A DNA stretch of 64,000 nt from Rhypophila decipiens (lineage: Eukaryota > Ascomycota > Sordariomycetes > Sordariales > Naviculisporaceae): NCBI GenBank assembly GCA_033297075.1, contig MU858168.1:50743-114742 (forward strand). Reading direction: 5' to 3'. Under the pieces are notes generated by a model. The model was not told the origin of the DNA. It saw nothing but the letters and a program-made list of their open reading frames with translations, and did no database searches. The translations under genes were made by a program, and so were the position numbers. This document shows positions 43,981 through 54,523 of the stretch, one piece after another (position 1 is the first letter of the stretch; each line of letters begins with the position of its first letter).

Positions 43981-45992
43981 TCAAATCCTCAACCCACTAT
44001 CAAACTGCTTAGCAGGACTATTGTTATAAAACGTAGTCCACTTTTGACAATTCGGCTCGATGGCGCTCAACGGCACCGTAGCGGGGATGCTCGACACGCG
44101 CTCCAAAAACTGGATACTCAGTCCCTGACTGACATGCCACGCAATATGACAGTGCAACAGCCACGCGCCGGGGTTATCACTCCTAAAGGCCAACACCAGC
44201 CACCCATTGCCCGGTAACATGGTGGTATCCCTCCTCACCGGGTTGGTAAACTTCAGCGACGCCGTGTCAGCGGAGGAGAAGCGACGAGGGGAGATGCCAA
44301 ACGGATTTGCAACAGCTGGTGAGCGCCCGAGGACCAAGAAATCGTGTCCGTGGAGGTGCATCGGATGGGGAACCCCCAGCAAGTTTTCCACGATCCAAAA
44401 GGACCATGTATTTGCCGACGGGACCTGGAAGACGTTGTACCTGTTTGGGAAATTGAGGTTTCCCTTGGCGACGTACTCGAGCGTCGGCTCGTCCCAGGTG
44501 ATGTTCATATCTTGGCCCTTGATCTTCCAGTACACGCGCTGTTGACCCTGCCAGGTTTGCGTGACCAGGTTCAAGTCGAGGGAGTTGCTCGGGGTGGCGG
44601 AGAAGCTTGAGGCCGGGGCGGAACGGGTGACGATGGGCACGAAGGAGGTGCTATCCTGGCAGAGGGAATCTGGCGGGGCGATGCCCTTGTTTGTTGGCAG
44701 GGCGGTTGACGACGCACCTTCGTACTGGAAGATTGCGGCGGGGAAAGGCATGCGGCTTACACCGCAGAGACCGGATGCTGCAAAGGTGACGTTGAACCAG
44801 TAGTTCCCTACTGCCTGGGAAGCGTCGATTGTCACGTCGTAGCGCTGCCCTACCGCAAGGAAGATGGACGACGTGGTGAATGCATTGACGGGCACGAAGT
44901 CAGTCTGGATGACGGTGAATTGGTGGTTTACGAGGGAGACGGTAAAGGTGTTGTCCACTGATGTGTTGATGATGCGGAGACGGTGGCGCTTGCCGGCCTT
45001 GAGCTTGACGCGGGCGTATTTGCCGCCGCCGGTGGGGCCGACGTGGGAGCCGTTAAAGAGGACGTTGTCGGACGGAGGGGCTGCGCCAGGGGGAGGGATC
45101 AGGGAGTGCTGGATCTGGTCGGCGCTGCCGTAGTACCAGTCTGTGATGGGGAAGACGCCCAGGTCCACGTCGTAGGGGAGGGAGGCGGGTCCTTCGAATT
45201 GCATCTGGCCTACGATACCGTTGGCGTATTGGGACGAGAAGTGGGAGTGGTACCAGCTTGAACCGTATTGCTCGATCTTGAAGGTGTAGACCTTGGACTG
45301 CCCGGGGGGGATGGGGCACTCGGTGATGCCGGGGACTCCATCGTTGACGTTGTTGTTGAGCATTCTGACGCCGTGCCAGTGGATTGAGGTGCTGGGAGTC
45401 AAGGTTAGCGAACGTGGACTTGATGGAAGACCGGGGACGACATGTACTAACCCATTGATGCGGAGATTGTTGATGACGGTGACTTTGACCGTGTCTCCCC
45501 AGTCGGCTTTGATGGTGGGTCCAGGAAATTTGCCTGCAAGATGTTAGTAGGATACGAGTAGAGTGACTGAAGGATAGAAACTTGCCGTTGATCAGCATGG
45601 CCTTCTTCTTGACGACGCCATCGGGGCCAACCCAGTTGTCAATCTCGGTGATGACAAAGTTGTACTGAGAGTTCAATCTTGTTAAAAACATGGACACTTG
45701 TTCACATGACTGTTGAGGTACTTGCGTTGCGGGTCACACCTCCAGGCGGGAACGAGGCCTCATAGTCGGTGTTGATGCTGAAGCCAGTCCTGTAGCAAGC
45801 CCGGTTGGTGGGCGTGTTGCAAGTAGGACCTCTCTTGGTGAGTTCAAGATCAGTGGAGGGCGCCTCGTCGCTTCTGGGAGACAGGTCCAGATGTTTGGAA
45901 AACAGGTTTCCGAGAGGGGGAGGGACGGCGGCACTCTGTCCAGCAAGGAAGAGCAGGCCAAGGCCCCGGACGACCAAGTCCGTCAGCTTCAT
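43981..45992 (-). CDS. Laccase (multicopper oxidase)
   Basis: Secreted blue-copper phenol oxidase. Predicted 612 aa from exons 45992-45726, 45664-45586, 45533-45452 and 45391-43981 (introns 61, 52 and 60 nt); the first two introns are GC-AG with donor GCAAGT. A signal peptide (MKLTDLVVRGLGLLFLAGQSAA) and a propeptide ending near LTKRGPTC (Kex2-like KR) precede the mature start. All four copper signatures are visible: IHWHG (His147, His149), WYHSH (His191, His193), HPMHLHGHDF, and HCHIAWHVSQGL (His556, Cys557, His558, His562) with Leu567 as axial residue. The C-terminus ends DSGLRI; ascomycete laccases are processed after DSGL, whose residues plug the solvent tunnel. Likely roles are lignin-phenol or melanin-related oxidation; none can be assigned from context. 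Confidence 0.96.
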
Positions 45993-46143
45993 GATGGCTG
46001 ACGAGAGGAGGGGCTCGAGAAGTGAAAGACCAGTAGACGGGACGGGGAGGACTGATGGATGAAGGAGTGAGAGACCAAAGAACTTGGTCTGCTTGCCTCT
46101 GAATAAGGGATTGAGAGTCAGGGGGGTGGGCTGGAGCTGGTGG

Positions 46144-46150
46144 CTTTATA
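46144..46150 (-). promoter_or_regulatory. TATA-like box of the laccase gene
   Basis: TATAAAG on the minus strand, about 150 bp upstream of the laccase ATG at 45992. Confidence 0.45.
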
Positions 46151-46877
46151 CTTTTTGGGGTCCTTGCCATGGTGGCCGAAGATGCTGATCGTAGAGGCTG
46201 GCCGGGATGGACATGGAAGTCTCGGGACAAAGAGAATCCTCATCTGGCTGTCTAGTCTGTTTTGTTCTTGTCTTGGCCCTGCCATCTCCTCGACTCGGAC
46301 CCGTGTCCTTGTGATCTCCTCAGCACACCATCCAGTCAATATTGGGTCGCTTCCGTCGTCGTATGCGCTCGGGACGGCAAGTAATGGACGTCGTTACCTG
46401 AAGATGTTGGTCTGTACTTCACAAGAGGTTGAAAATAGAAATCAAGAAAGGTCATGGTGGTCTTGGAGCGGGGTCCCGATGTAGGGTGGTGTGGAGGAAT
46501 CAAGGCCGAGTCCTGTATTATTCACAATTCTGCAAGAGGAGGTTAGAATATTTGGTCATGTTGATGGGGCATACCTACTAGTTTGATGTTGGTGTGCACG
46601 GGGTCTTGTCCGAGAAGCCGCCGTCGTAGTTTGCTTCTTGTAAAAACTTGCTAGTGCAAGTGTATCAATGACACGAGGACATTTCATGTAATTGGACGGC
46701 TGGGATTTACTAAGCTAGCTTCCGCGTTATCTTTGGCCTGGGAAAATGATATGTTGGCCGACATAACTGAAAACGGGTGAGCGGGAGAATTCACTAGTAC
46801 AATTCTTGTTTTCTAAGTCGGCGTGCATCTAGGTTTGTAGAGACTGTCTCTCGGACACACTGTCTCTAGAATACAGG

Positions 46878-46901
46878 ACATGGCGGCATATGCCGCCATG
46901 T
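46878..46901. repeat. 24-bp perfect palindrome
   Basis: ACATGGCGGCAT is followed at once by its exact reverse complement ATGCCGCCATGT, with no spacer. Confidence 0.95.
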
Positions 46902-49836
46902 TGAATAGCAGACCGTGGTCGCTTCTACGAGTAGCCGTACTCGTACTAACATGAGACTACGAGTAAAAGAAGAAAAACGTGGACCGCGGCTGGAAAGCGA
47001 CTAGCCCGATGACAGCTGCGCACCTCTACATGCATATGCCAGGGGTGAGACGGGTGAGCTCGGAGAAGCACTCGCAGTCTGCTATCTAGTGCGCACAAAA
47101 AAGGAATCAGTGTCTGTAAGGCGGCTGGAGACGTGCCGCTCAGAGCCCCTTCATCAAAGCCAGTGAGGCGGCGTGAGGGTGATGCGAGATAACAAGGTGG
47201 TAAGACTGGGAGCGGAATTTGAGAGGGGCCGTGGAACTGCCATTCACCGAAATATTGATTTCTTTCGCAAAAGGTCTAGACTATACAGCAGCTACTAGTA
47301 ACCCAAAGAAGGCGATGGGTACTGGACCCTTTGTTAATACCGGTCCCTAATTTGTTTCAACTCTTGTCCGGCATTATGGTTTGGTTCTTTGTAACCATAT
47401 GAACCACGAAATCATAGTCAGTAGCAGTAACGGCCATCCGGGGTAGCCATCTGCAACAAGGGACCATATAGCCAAATACCCCTACCCACGAACTCGCCTT
47501 GCGTAGATTGGTGTTAATTGCTTGTGCAGGCATGAACTATGGACAGAGGGAACTGGTTGGCCTGCTCCTGTCGATCGCCTCTGTCCCTTGGTTTACCCAG
47601 ACCCCTCTGTCTGGAGCCGAGCTGCGTGCACTTTAACAGAGAAGGGTCCATGTGACGTGGGCGTTCCTGGTTCCTGAATAGACAAAAGTTATGTGTGGTC
47701 GACGCCACGCATTCAAGTCAAGTTGAGTCAATGTTGTGTTACAACATTCAAGTTTCTGATCATGCCGTCTCGCATGCCATCGAAAGGCAACCATGTGGCT
47801 CAGGTTGCGACTTGAACGAACCAATCCATTGGCCTCCTTTCTGTCCTCACCTGTCTATCATGTCGTCTACTTGAGGGATACCATGGTCGGATACCATAAG
47901 CCGGGAAAACGTAGCAGCCGAATCATGAGCCGCGGCACTGCACCATTTTTGCGCAGACCGGCTGTGACCGCCAAAAAGCAGGTATTCCGGGAAGTTCGGG
48001 CCTCGCTCGCGAGACAAAGACATCGATGTCGTGATAAGTCTGCTGCAGAGCTGCTAATCGGCGTCCATATCCCAACGGTTTATCACAAAAATAGTTGCAA
48101 ATATTGGCCGGTTGCAGGAAGCTCATGGTCGTCGTTGAACAAACCGCCTCCCAAGACTCAATATTTCGGGACCATATCGGAAACACGGTGAGCCGGGTGC
48201 GAGGGCTCCCCGAGCGGTACCGTCGTAACACGGCAGATTACGATCTAGGCAATAGGTTCAGGTCTAGTCTCGAAAATGTCTATCAACGACTGGACTCTTG
48301 GCAAGCTGGAGGCTGCATCGTCCCCGCCTGCGGTCAGCACATGGACGGCAGAGGGAAAGTGGGCGAGCTGTTCGGGCTCGATCAGAGGCCGTCTTGGCAG
48401 AAGCCACATGGCATCTGGCGGAATGGGTTTGAGAGTCGAGACTCGAGGGCCCTGAAGGCGTTTTGCTGCGCCAGAGACATGCTGAATCCCCTCGCTTGTC
48501 AGCCCTCGTGCTATTGGAGCGTTCGCCTGGGCTGAAGCTGACACGATCCATTGGCCCCTTTAATTTTCCGTCCCGTCCCTGTGCAGTGCGCGGGCAGACT
48601 GCTCCCAAAGCCAAAAGCATGATACAGTAGGAAGAGAAGGCGAACTAGGTAACAGCCGAAGAAGGTTTGGGGAAACCAGCCAATAGCCCGACGTCATTGT
48701 ACCTAAACGAGCTGCAAAACGAGCTGCATTCAGTGTTCCCGGGCCGTGTTTATTGACCTTTGTTACAAGAATGTCTGTGTGGTCGTCGACTGAAAGTCGG
48801 TTTCAAGTTAGTAAGACTCGGTGATATTAAGAACCTGAGTCTTCCAGAAGAAGGATATCGACCCGAGCACAACTGCCATGTGACTGTAGACGTAAGTCGC
48901 AGATAAGGTAGTCAGCGGCGCTTCTGCCATCAAGACACTGTACTACCGATCAAACTGACCACTGACAGCCCTCACCCACCCTTGACCTACGTGAACGTCA
49001 AGAAGTATTTTTGGAACAAACCCCAAGTGCCGATCGTTTCCCCTCTTGTCGATCATGATAATCCCCGATCTTCCCGCTCCACACCACCAGCAGAAGCTTC
49101 CCCTCAATCCACGAGGAGCTTCCTCTGAGTGAACCCCTCACCGAGTCATAACCGAGCTCAGCTGAACTGATGGCTTGCGCCAATCAGACCTTTAACTATA
49201 CTGGTAGGCTCTAGACAGCACCACAGACTCACCCTCTCAAGCCACTCGTGAAGCGCACCAGTCAACCAACGACAACAAGATCTCGACAACAATTCCTTGG
49301 GCTCTGGCGGTCTGTAGAAACATGAACCCGCCACTAAGTTTGTCAGGAATAACAGGCGAGCCAGCACGCAAGAATACATGTCCTGATGATGTCCACGGCA
49401 GCAGTCATCCAATTTTGACATGCCGGGCGGCAGCATTGCAACATGACCGAGAACTTATCTGCCGTCTCCGCCCGCCCATGGTGTCAGGCCTATCCGTCCC
49501 GCCCAGTTGTGCTCACATGCGGAGCCCAGGGGCCAGGTCGAGTTGATTAAAACTCAGGAACCAGGGACTTTTCTCTCTCCATGTCATGTACATGTCGTGC
49601 GACAACTGAATCAATCGTGACACGGCAGCAGCAGGCCCATTATGGACATTGCGGGTGGAAGTGGGGGCTTTCAAATCACTTAGACATGATTTGGTGTGGT
49701 GTAGCATTGTGAAGAAATCCATTCAGTACTAATAGAGATCACAACACCCTTTCAGAGACAGCCTTATATGATGATATATGATGAGGACAAGTGGCCTGCT
49801 CTCACTCTCAACTCGTAGTGAACATCACAAGTCTGG

Positions 49837-49920
49837 CGTATACTAAGCGACAATATTGATCACGAGTCCCTCTCTTTCCGTATACTAAGCGACAATATTG
49901 ATCACGAATCCCTCTCTTTC
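49837..49920. repeat. Tandem duplication of a 42-bp unit
   Basis: Units 49837-49878 and 49879-49920 (starting CGTATACTAAGCGACAATAT) differ at one base. They lie in otherwise unique intergenic DNA. Confidence 0.95.
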
Positions 49921-50318
49921 TAGACTGGATACGGTATACCTATGGTATGTTGAGGTCCGGAGCGTTTATCCCGGCATGGTCAGGAGACCCACTACAAGAA
50001 ATAGCATATCAAAATTGGTCGGAAAGAAGGCCAGAAAAGGCAAAAGCCACTTCCTATGAACGCACAAGGAGTCCAGACCTTGCAAGTTTACCATGTGCTG
50101 CTTTATATCGAACCCGCTGAGGAAAAAGACCAAAAGGGCATCCAAATGATATTCACTTCCCCTCGTGGTACACATGAACACTGACGTCTCATATGTACCT
50201 TGTTGACTCGCAGTCTTGCACAAGTAGTCTTTACTTACAAACCGGCGTGTCTAGCATGTAAGTAGTACCCTTAGAACCATCAACGGCCTCCGGGAGTCCC
50301 ACATCTCAGTACTTTACC

Positions 50319-51797
50319 TCACTCCAAGTAAAACGTAGCCCTCTGCGCATCCTGCCCGCTCTGCACAAGCGCCAAACTCCTCCCATCCGGCCCAAAACTG
50401 ACAAAATTTCCAGTCCGATCCACAGCCTCAAACGAAACCGCCTTTTCACCTCCCTCCCCAGCCTGAGCAAGCAGCCCATCCCTCTGCAAAAAGGTCGCCT
50501 CAGTATTCCAACTCGCCGAATTAACCTTTGCCTCCCACCGTAACAAATTCCCAGAATACCTCCGTAAAAACCACCCCGGCCGAACGGCACTCTCAAGACT
50601 GACCGTCCCTTGCCCGCCCGACAGACCAGGACTCACAAGCCGAAACTGAGTCTCGGCCAAATTAACCGCTCCAGTCCCACTCCCCACCCCACTTGTAGCC
50701 GACGTAAGAAACCTCACATACACAGCTCCATTCGTCCCCGCGCCGCCCGTACTAGTCGCACTCCTCAACCTAACAGGCGTGAGTCCATCTGTCACCGGGA
50801 TTCCAAAATCCGGCGTCCCATCAGGTTTCCAGTACAGCTTCTGAACTCGTGTCCTTCGGTTGGGATCATTCAGTGGGTCGCCGTTGATATTCTTGTACCC
50901 GCGATCATGAAAGACCATGACATCGGATAATCCATCCTCTGACACGGTGAAGGAGTTATGTCCCGGGCCCCATTGGTTCGTATCGGCGTTTGAGACGAAT
51001 ATCGGCGTCTGAGACTTGGTCCAGCTCGCTGGGTTGAGCAAGTCTGCATTGGCATTCGCCGTGAGCAAGCCCATGCAGTAGTTTGCATCTGTCGCAGCGG
51101 CAGAGTATGTCAGGAAGATTTTGTTGTTCCTGATTATGACTGCGGCGCCTTCGTTGACTTTGTAGCCTATTCGTTCCCAGCTCAACGTGGGACGACTGAT
51201 TGTCACCGCCGGGCCGCGGATAGACCACGGGTTGGATCCCATGGCTGCTATCAGCAGAGAAGAGTTCTCATCCGTGCGGGAGGGCTCTTGCTGGGCCCAA
51301 ACGAGATATCGTGTTCCGTTCGGGGAGACAAAGGTGGTCATGTCGAGAGAAAAGGTATCCCAGTTTGTCTGGACCAGACCGCGCTCAACCCAGGTTGCGG
51401 TGAGGGGGTTTGCGCCGGTTCCTTCGAGCACTGCTGCGCGGATGCGCCATTGGTTTGCGACGCCGAGGGCGACGTAGATGTACCATTTGTTGTTGATGTA
51501 ATGCAGCTCTGGGGCCCAGACTTGGTTCGACCCCACGCCGGAGGACTTGCGTCGCCAGATTGTGGTCTCGGGGGCAGAGGATAACCCGGAGATGGTGGTG
51601 GCTCGGCGGAGGATGACCTTGTCGAATTCGGGGACTGTGGCGGTGAAGTAGTAGAACCCGTCGGTGTGTTTTGTTATGTGCGGGTCGGCGCGTTGGTTGA
51701 TGAGCGGGTTGGTGTAGGTTGCCGGGGGCGAGGCGGATACCGAGATGCAGAGGAGGGCTGTCGTTAACAGCAGGATATGCCGGAGGGGGTTCAACAT
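50319..51797 (-). CDS. GH43 arabinofuranosidase-type glycosidase with C-terminal CBM42
   Basis: Intronless, 492 aa. Signal peptide MLNPLRHILLLTTALLCISVSA. The five-bladed GH43 domain (about 28-330) shows the three acidic residues expected: Asp38 in QRADPH (base), Asp152 in SLDMT (pKa modulator) and Glu216 in KVNEGA (acid). SNQVWAPELHYINNKWYIY is a typical GH43 second-blade motif. The last ~130 residues form an arabinose-binding CBM42/AbfB-type beta-trefoil (SLESAVRPGWFLRRYSG, ATFLQRDGL, SFEAVDRTGNFV). The combination points to release of L-arabinose from arabinan or arabinoxylan side chains outside the cell. It is divergent to a GH62 arabinofuranosidase. Confidence 0.93.
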   Translation of the reverse strand: MLNPLRHILLLTTALLCISVSASPPATYTNPLINQRADPHITKHTDGFYYFTATVPEFDKVILRRATTISGLSSAPETTIWRRKSSGVGSNQVWAPELHYINNKWYIYVALGVANQWRIRAAVLEGTGANPLTATWVERGLVQTNWDTFSLDMTTFVSPNGTRYLVWAQQEPSRTDENSSLLIAAMGSNPWSIRGPAVTISRPTLSWERIGYKVNEGAAVIIRNNKIFLTYSAAATDANYCMGLLTANANADLLNPASWTKSQTPIFVSNADTNQWGPGHNSFTVSEDGLSDVMVFHDRGYKNINGDPLNDPNRRTRVQKLYWKPDGTPDFGIPVTDGLTPVRLRSATSTGGAGTNGAVYVRFLTSATSGVGSGTGAVNLAETQFRLVSPGLSGGQGTVSLESAVRPGWFLRRYSGNLLRWEAKVNSASWNTEATFLQRDGLLAQAGEGGEKAVSFEAVDRTGNFVSFGPDGRSLALVQSGQDAQRATFYLE

Positions 51798-51896
51798 CTT
51801 GTCTGTGGTTGACCGGGGCGATCTTGATGTTGGCGTTGGTACTCGGCCATCGTGAGACGTCGAGGAGGCTCAACACGCACTATTTAGTACCTCTGC

Positions 51897-51902
51897 GGCT
51901 AA
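51897..51902 (+). promoter_or_regulatory. Candidate XlnR/Xyr1 site GGCTAA
   Basis: A single match to the core motif. A six-base motif occurs by chance, so the support is mainly its position between two arabinofuranosidase genes. Confidence 0.3.
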
Positions 51903-52456
51903 CTGCCTCGGGGTATACTTCTCATCACCGCATATAATTTTTCCGGCGAGGTACCACTCCGCTGGTCATCAGGCATGTCGATCTCCCCGCACTCTTGTAA
52001 CAAGCTGGCCAAGACCTGGGAATAGAGTGGTTGTGTCGGGTAATATCAAGCCCGCGAGTAAACACTTGCCGTGCTCTCTACTCACCGCGATAACCCACTA
52101 GTGGTACGTAGTCGAAGTGATTTGGCGAGTGGTCGCTTGTCTCATCTCCAAGAAGCCGCCTGCAGAGTTCAGGAACCCGGAAGAGATCCATTTATCCTCC
52201 GCACTTCCATCTGGAAGGTTGGACCGGCTGCGACGCTATAACGTGCCTCTATATGAGCCCACTATACCCGCGAACGACCACCCCCATAACACCCGATTGG
52301 TGCGCATGACGCACTTTGGAGTCCAAGACGGAGCAATCTATCAATTGGACGAGTTCTGCTCGTTTGGTGATCAATGAACCTCGAACCGGGTAATGGGGTC
52401 TTGGAGATTGGCTTGTCCCGATCGCATGCAAGGGGGATGTCCGATCCCACTGACCA

Positions 52457-52463
52457 TATAAAA
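52457..52463 (+). promoter_or_regulatory. TATA box of the GH62 gene
   Basis: TATAAAA 99 bp upstream of the ATG at 52556. Confidence 0.65.
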
Positions 52464-52555
52464 GGGCATCGTGACCTGCTGAGCAAAAGCCAACAAGCCG
52501 GTAGGTGGAATTTCTCCCTCTGACAGTCGTCACCTTCCTCGTCTTCACCGTCATC

Positions 52556-53617
52556 ATGTTGTTCCGCACCGCCTTCGCAGCCCTCGCGGCAGCGACCCTC
52601 TCAACGGCCAGCGTCCTCCCCCGCCAGTCTAATACTTCGGTAGCCTCAGTCCTGCCAACCTCATTCAAATGGTCCTCCACGGGCCCTCTGATCTTCCCCA
52701 AGGATGACGGGCGCAACTTGGCAGGAATCAAAGACCCAACCGTCGTCCTCGTCGACGGAACCTACCACGTCTTTGCCTCCACCTCCAAAGAAGAAGGCTA
52801 CAATCTAGTCTACCTAAACTTCACCTCCTTCGAGGAAGCCAGCTCAGCACCCTTCTTCTACCTCGACCAAGCCCCCCTAGGAGGAGGCTACCGTGCCGCT
52901 CCCCAGGTGTTCTATTTCGCCCCCCAAAAGCTATGGTACCTCGTTTATCAGAACGGCAACGCTGCCTACTCTACCAATCCCGACATTAGCAATCCCGCTG
53001 CCTGGACCGCGCCCAAGACATTCTACCCCGACACGCCGCAAATCATCCAAGACGGGCTCGAAGGCGGGTACTGGGTTGATATGTGGGTTATCTGCGATGA
53101 TATCAAGTGCCATTTATTCTCCTCGGACGATAACGGCCGTTTGTACCGCTCGGAAACTCTCCTCTCGCAGTATCCCGAAGGCTTCACAAACACGTCCATC
53201 GCCCTCAGCGAGCCCAACAAATTCGACTTATTCGAAGCAGCATGCATTTACAAACTTGCCAATACAGACTCGTACCTCCTCGTCGTCGAAGCCATTGGGA
53301 CCGATTCGCAGAGGTGGTTCCGAAGCTGGACGTCGCCTTCTATCGAGGGACCTTGGGCCGAGTTGGCAGCGAGCGAGGATCATCCATTCGCGAGGTCGAA
53401 TAACGTCGTGTTTGATGGTGGTGCGGGGGCTTGGACAAAGAGTATCAGTCATGGAGAAGTGATCAGGAGTCTGACGGACCAGACGCTTACTATTGATCCT
53501 TGTGAGGAGGGACTGCAGTTCTTGTACCAGGGGATTAGGCCTGAGGAAGACGAGGGGAGTTATAATGCGCTGCCGTGGAAGTTGGCGCTTATTACGCTGA
53601 CGAATCCGGTTTGTTAG
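52556..53617 (+). CDS. GH62 alpha-L-arabinofuranosidase
   Basis: Intronless, 353 aa, secreted enzyme that removes single arabinose units from arabinoxylan. Signal peptide MLFRTAFAALAAATLSTASV, followed by LPRQ (possible Kex2-type cut). GH62 hallmarks are SFKWSSTGPLIFPK, GIKDPTVV with catalytic Asp60, YWVDMWVICDD, the glutamate in DLFEAACIYKL (Glu227), and YLLVVEAIGTD followed by RSWTSPSIEGPW. The start was placed at 52556 because upstream in-frame codons contain no ATG and the signal peptide begins here, 99 bp after a TATA box. No carbohydrate-binding module is attached. Confidence 0.96.
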   Translation: MLFRTAFAALAAATLSTASVLPRQSNTSVASVLPTSFKWSSTGPLIFPKDDGRNLAGIKDPTVVLVDGTYHVFASTSKEEGYNLVYLNFTSFEEASSAPFFYLDQAPLGGGYRAAPQVFYFAPQKLWYLVYQNGNAAYSTNPDISNPAAWTAPKTFYPDTPQIIQDGLEGGYWVDMWVICDDIKCHLFSSDDNGRLYRSETLLSQYPEGFTNTSIALSEPNKFDLFEAACIYKLANTDSYLLVVEAIGTDSQRWFRSWTSPSIEGPWAELAASEDHPFARSNNVVFDGGAGAWTKSISHGEVIRSLTDQTLTIDPCEEGLQFLYQGIRPEEDEGSYNALPWKLALITLTNPVC

Positions 53618-54023
53618 ATGGGAATTCCGTCCATGATGTAATGGAGGTTATAGCTTTTTAGTGTCAGGGGCTGAAGAGCAGAGGGGATGATGGTGCACTG
53701 CAGTAATACAGCACGGTGCTCTAGGACAGTGGGCCAGTAAACGGAGCTTGTGGAGAAAGAGTGCCTTCTATGTATATATTCTGGAGCAAATGCAAAACAA
53801 CTTGCAAGAGGCCATGAGGTTGTGTCTCAAATCATCACAGTTGTGAGTTGACCGAGTCTGTTCGTGCTTTCGCAGGCGTACAAGGTCATCCTCAGTGGTA
53901 AAACCACAGTCGCTGCAGACTAAACATGTGCCATAGCTTGTGAATCCTCAAGGTATTTCATCACAATTCTACATTGAGGAAATGAAGACTGGTAGCGTTT
54001 TACAGTTTCTCGCATTCCTCGCC

Positions 54024-54053
54024 AGTTTAGCACAGTTTAGCACAGTTTAGCAC
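54024..54053. repeat. Three tandem 10-bp units
   Basis: AGTTTAGCAC repeated three times without change. Confidence 0.95.
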
Positions 54054-54509
54054 TCCGGAACTGCAGGCGAGTTGTGCGGAGAAAGTCCTCCTCCTTGTCC
54101 GAGTCCAGGCTTTAGAGTTCGCTCCCAGAGCTGATGTTTTTCAGTCCATATATCAAGAGGTCATTTCCATCTGCTTCTGCCCCATAAGAGGGCCTAGTGA
54201 GGTTAGTCTTTAATGTCAGTCGAGTTATGGCTATCATGTCTGCCGTGCCTGTTTGGTTAGATTTAGAGTTCATGATACGGTTATCTTGGTTAGGTTGTTA
54301 TGTTGCCCATGAGCTCATGGCAAGTAACCTCAACGTTGGAGAGGCAGAGCCCAACTCTTCTCCGCAATCCCTTCCTTTGTTCGTCAACAAGTCGTAGAGG
54401 AGAGCGAGATGAGTTTCCCGTCCCCTTGGGCCCTTGGCAAATTTCCCTGGCCATCTGCGCTATTCCCAAGCACGAAATGTCGAGAGTCTGGCTGGAGTAC
54501 CTTAGTTCC

Positions 54510-54523
54510 GAAGTGGACCTCCG
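54510..54523 (-). repeat. Isolated 14-bp match to the Tc1/mariner terminal repeat
   Basis: The reverse complement, CGGAGGTCCACTTC, equals the first 14 bases of the element at 8729. The match ends there and no TA flanks it, so it may be a remnant or chance. Confidence 0.3.

Larger units (their letters stand above)
45993..50318. other. Gene-poor stretch of 4.3 kb between laccase and GH43 genes
   Basis: No convincing gene. Overlapping open frames at 47793-48540 on both strands lack motifs and are judged chance. The region holds a laccase TATA box, a 24-bp perfect palindrome, a nearby hairpin and a 42-bp tandem duplication. Confidence 0.5.
51798..52555. promoter_or_regulatory. Shared promoter region of the GH43 and GH62 genes
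   Basis: 758 bp between divergent start codons. GGCTAA at 51897-51902, the core recognised by the XlnR/Xyr1 xylanase activator, lies ~100 bp upstream of GH43, and a strong TATA box serves GH62. Coregulation by plant-polysaccharide breakdown products is inferred. Confidence 0.55.

Noticed and set aside
42227..45992. Possible secondary-metabolite cluster (NmrA-like reductase next to laccase)
   Set aside because: No backbone synthase, transporter or regulator is present, so adjacency alone is not enough.
47793..48544. Overlapping plus and minus open frames in the gene-poor region
   Set aside because: No signal peptide, domain, splice structure or conserved motif; both strands are equally open, as expected by chance in GC-rich DNA.
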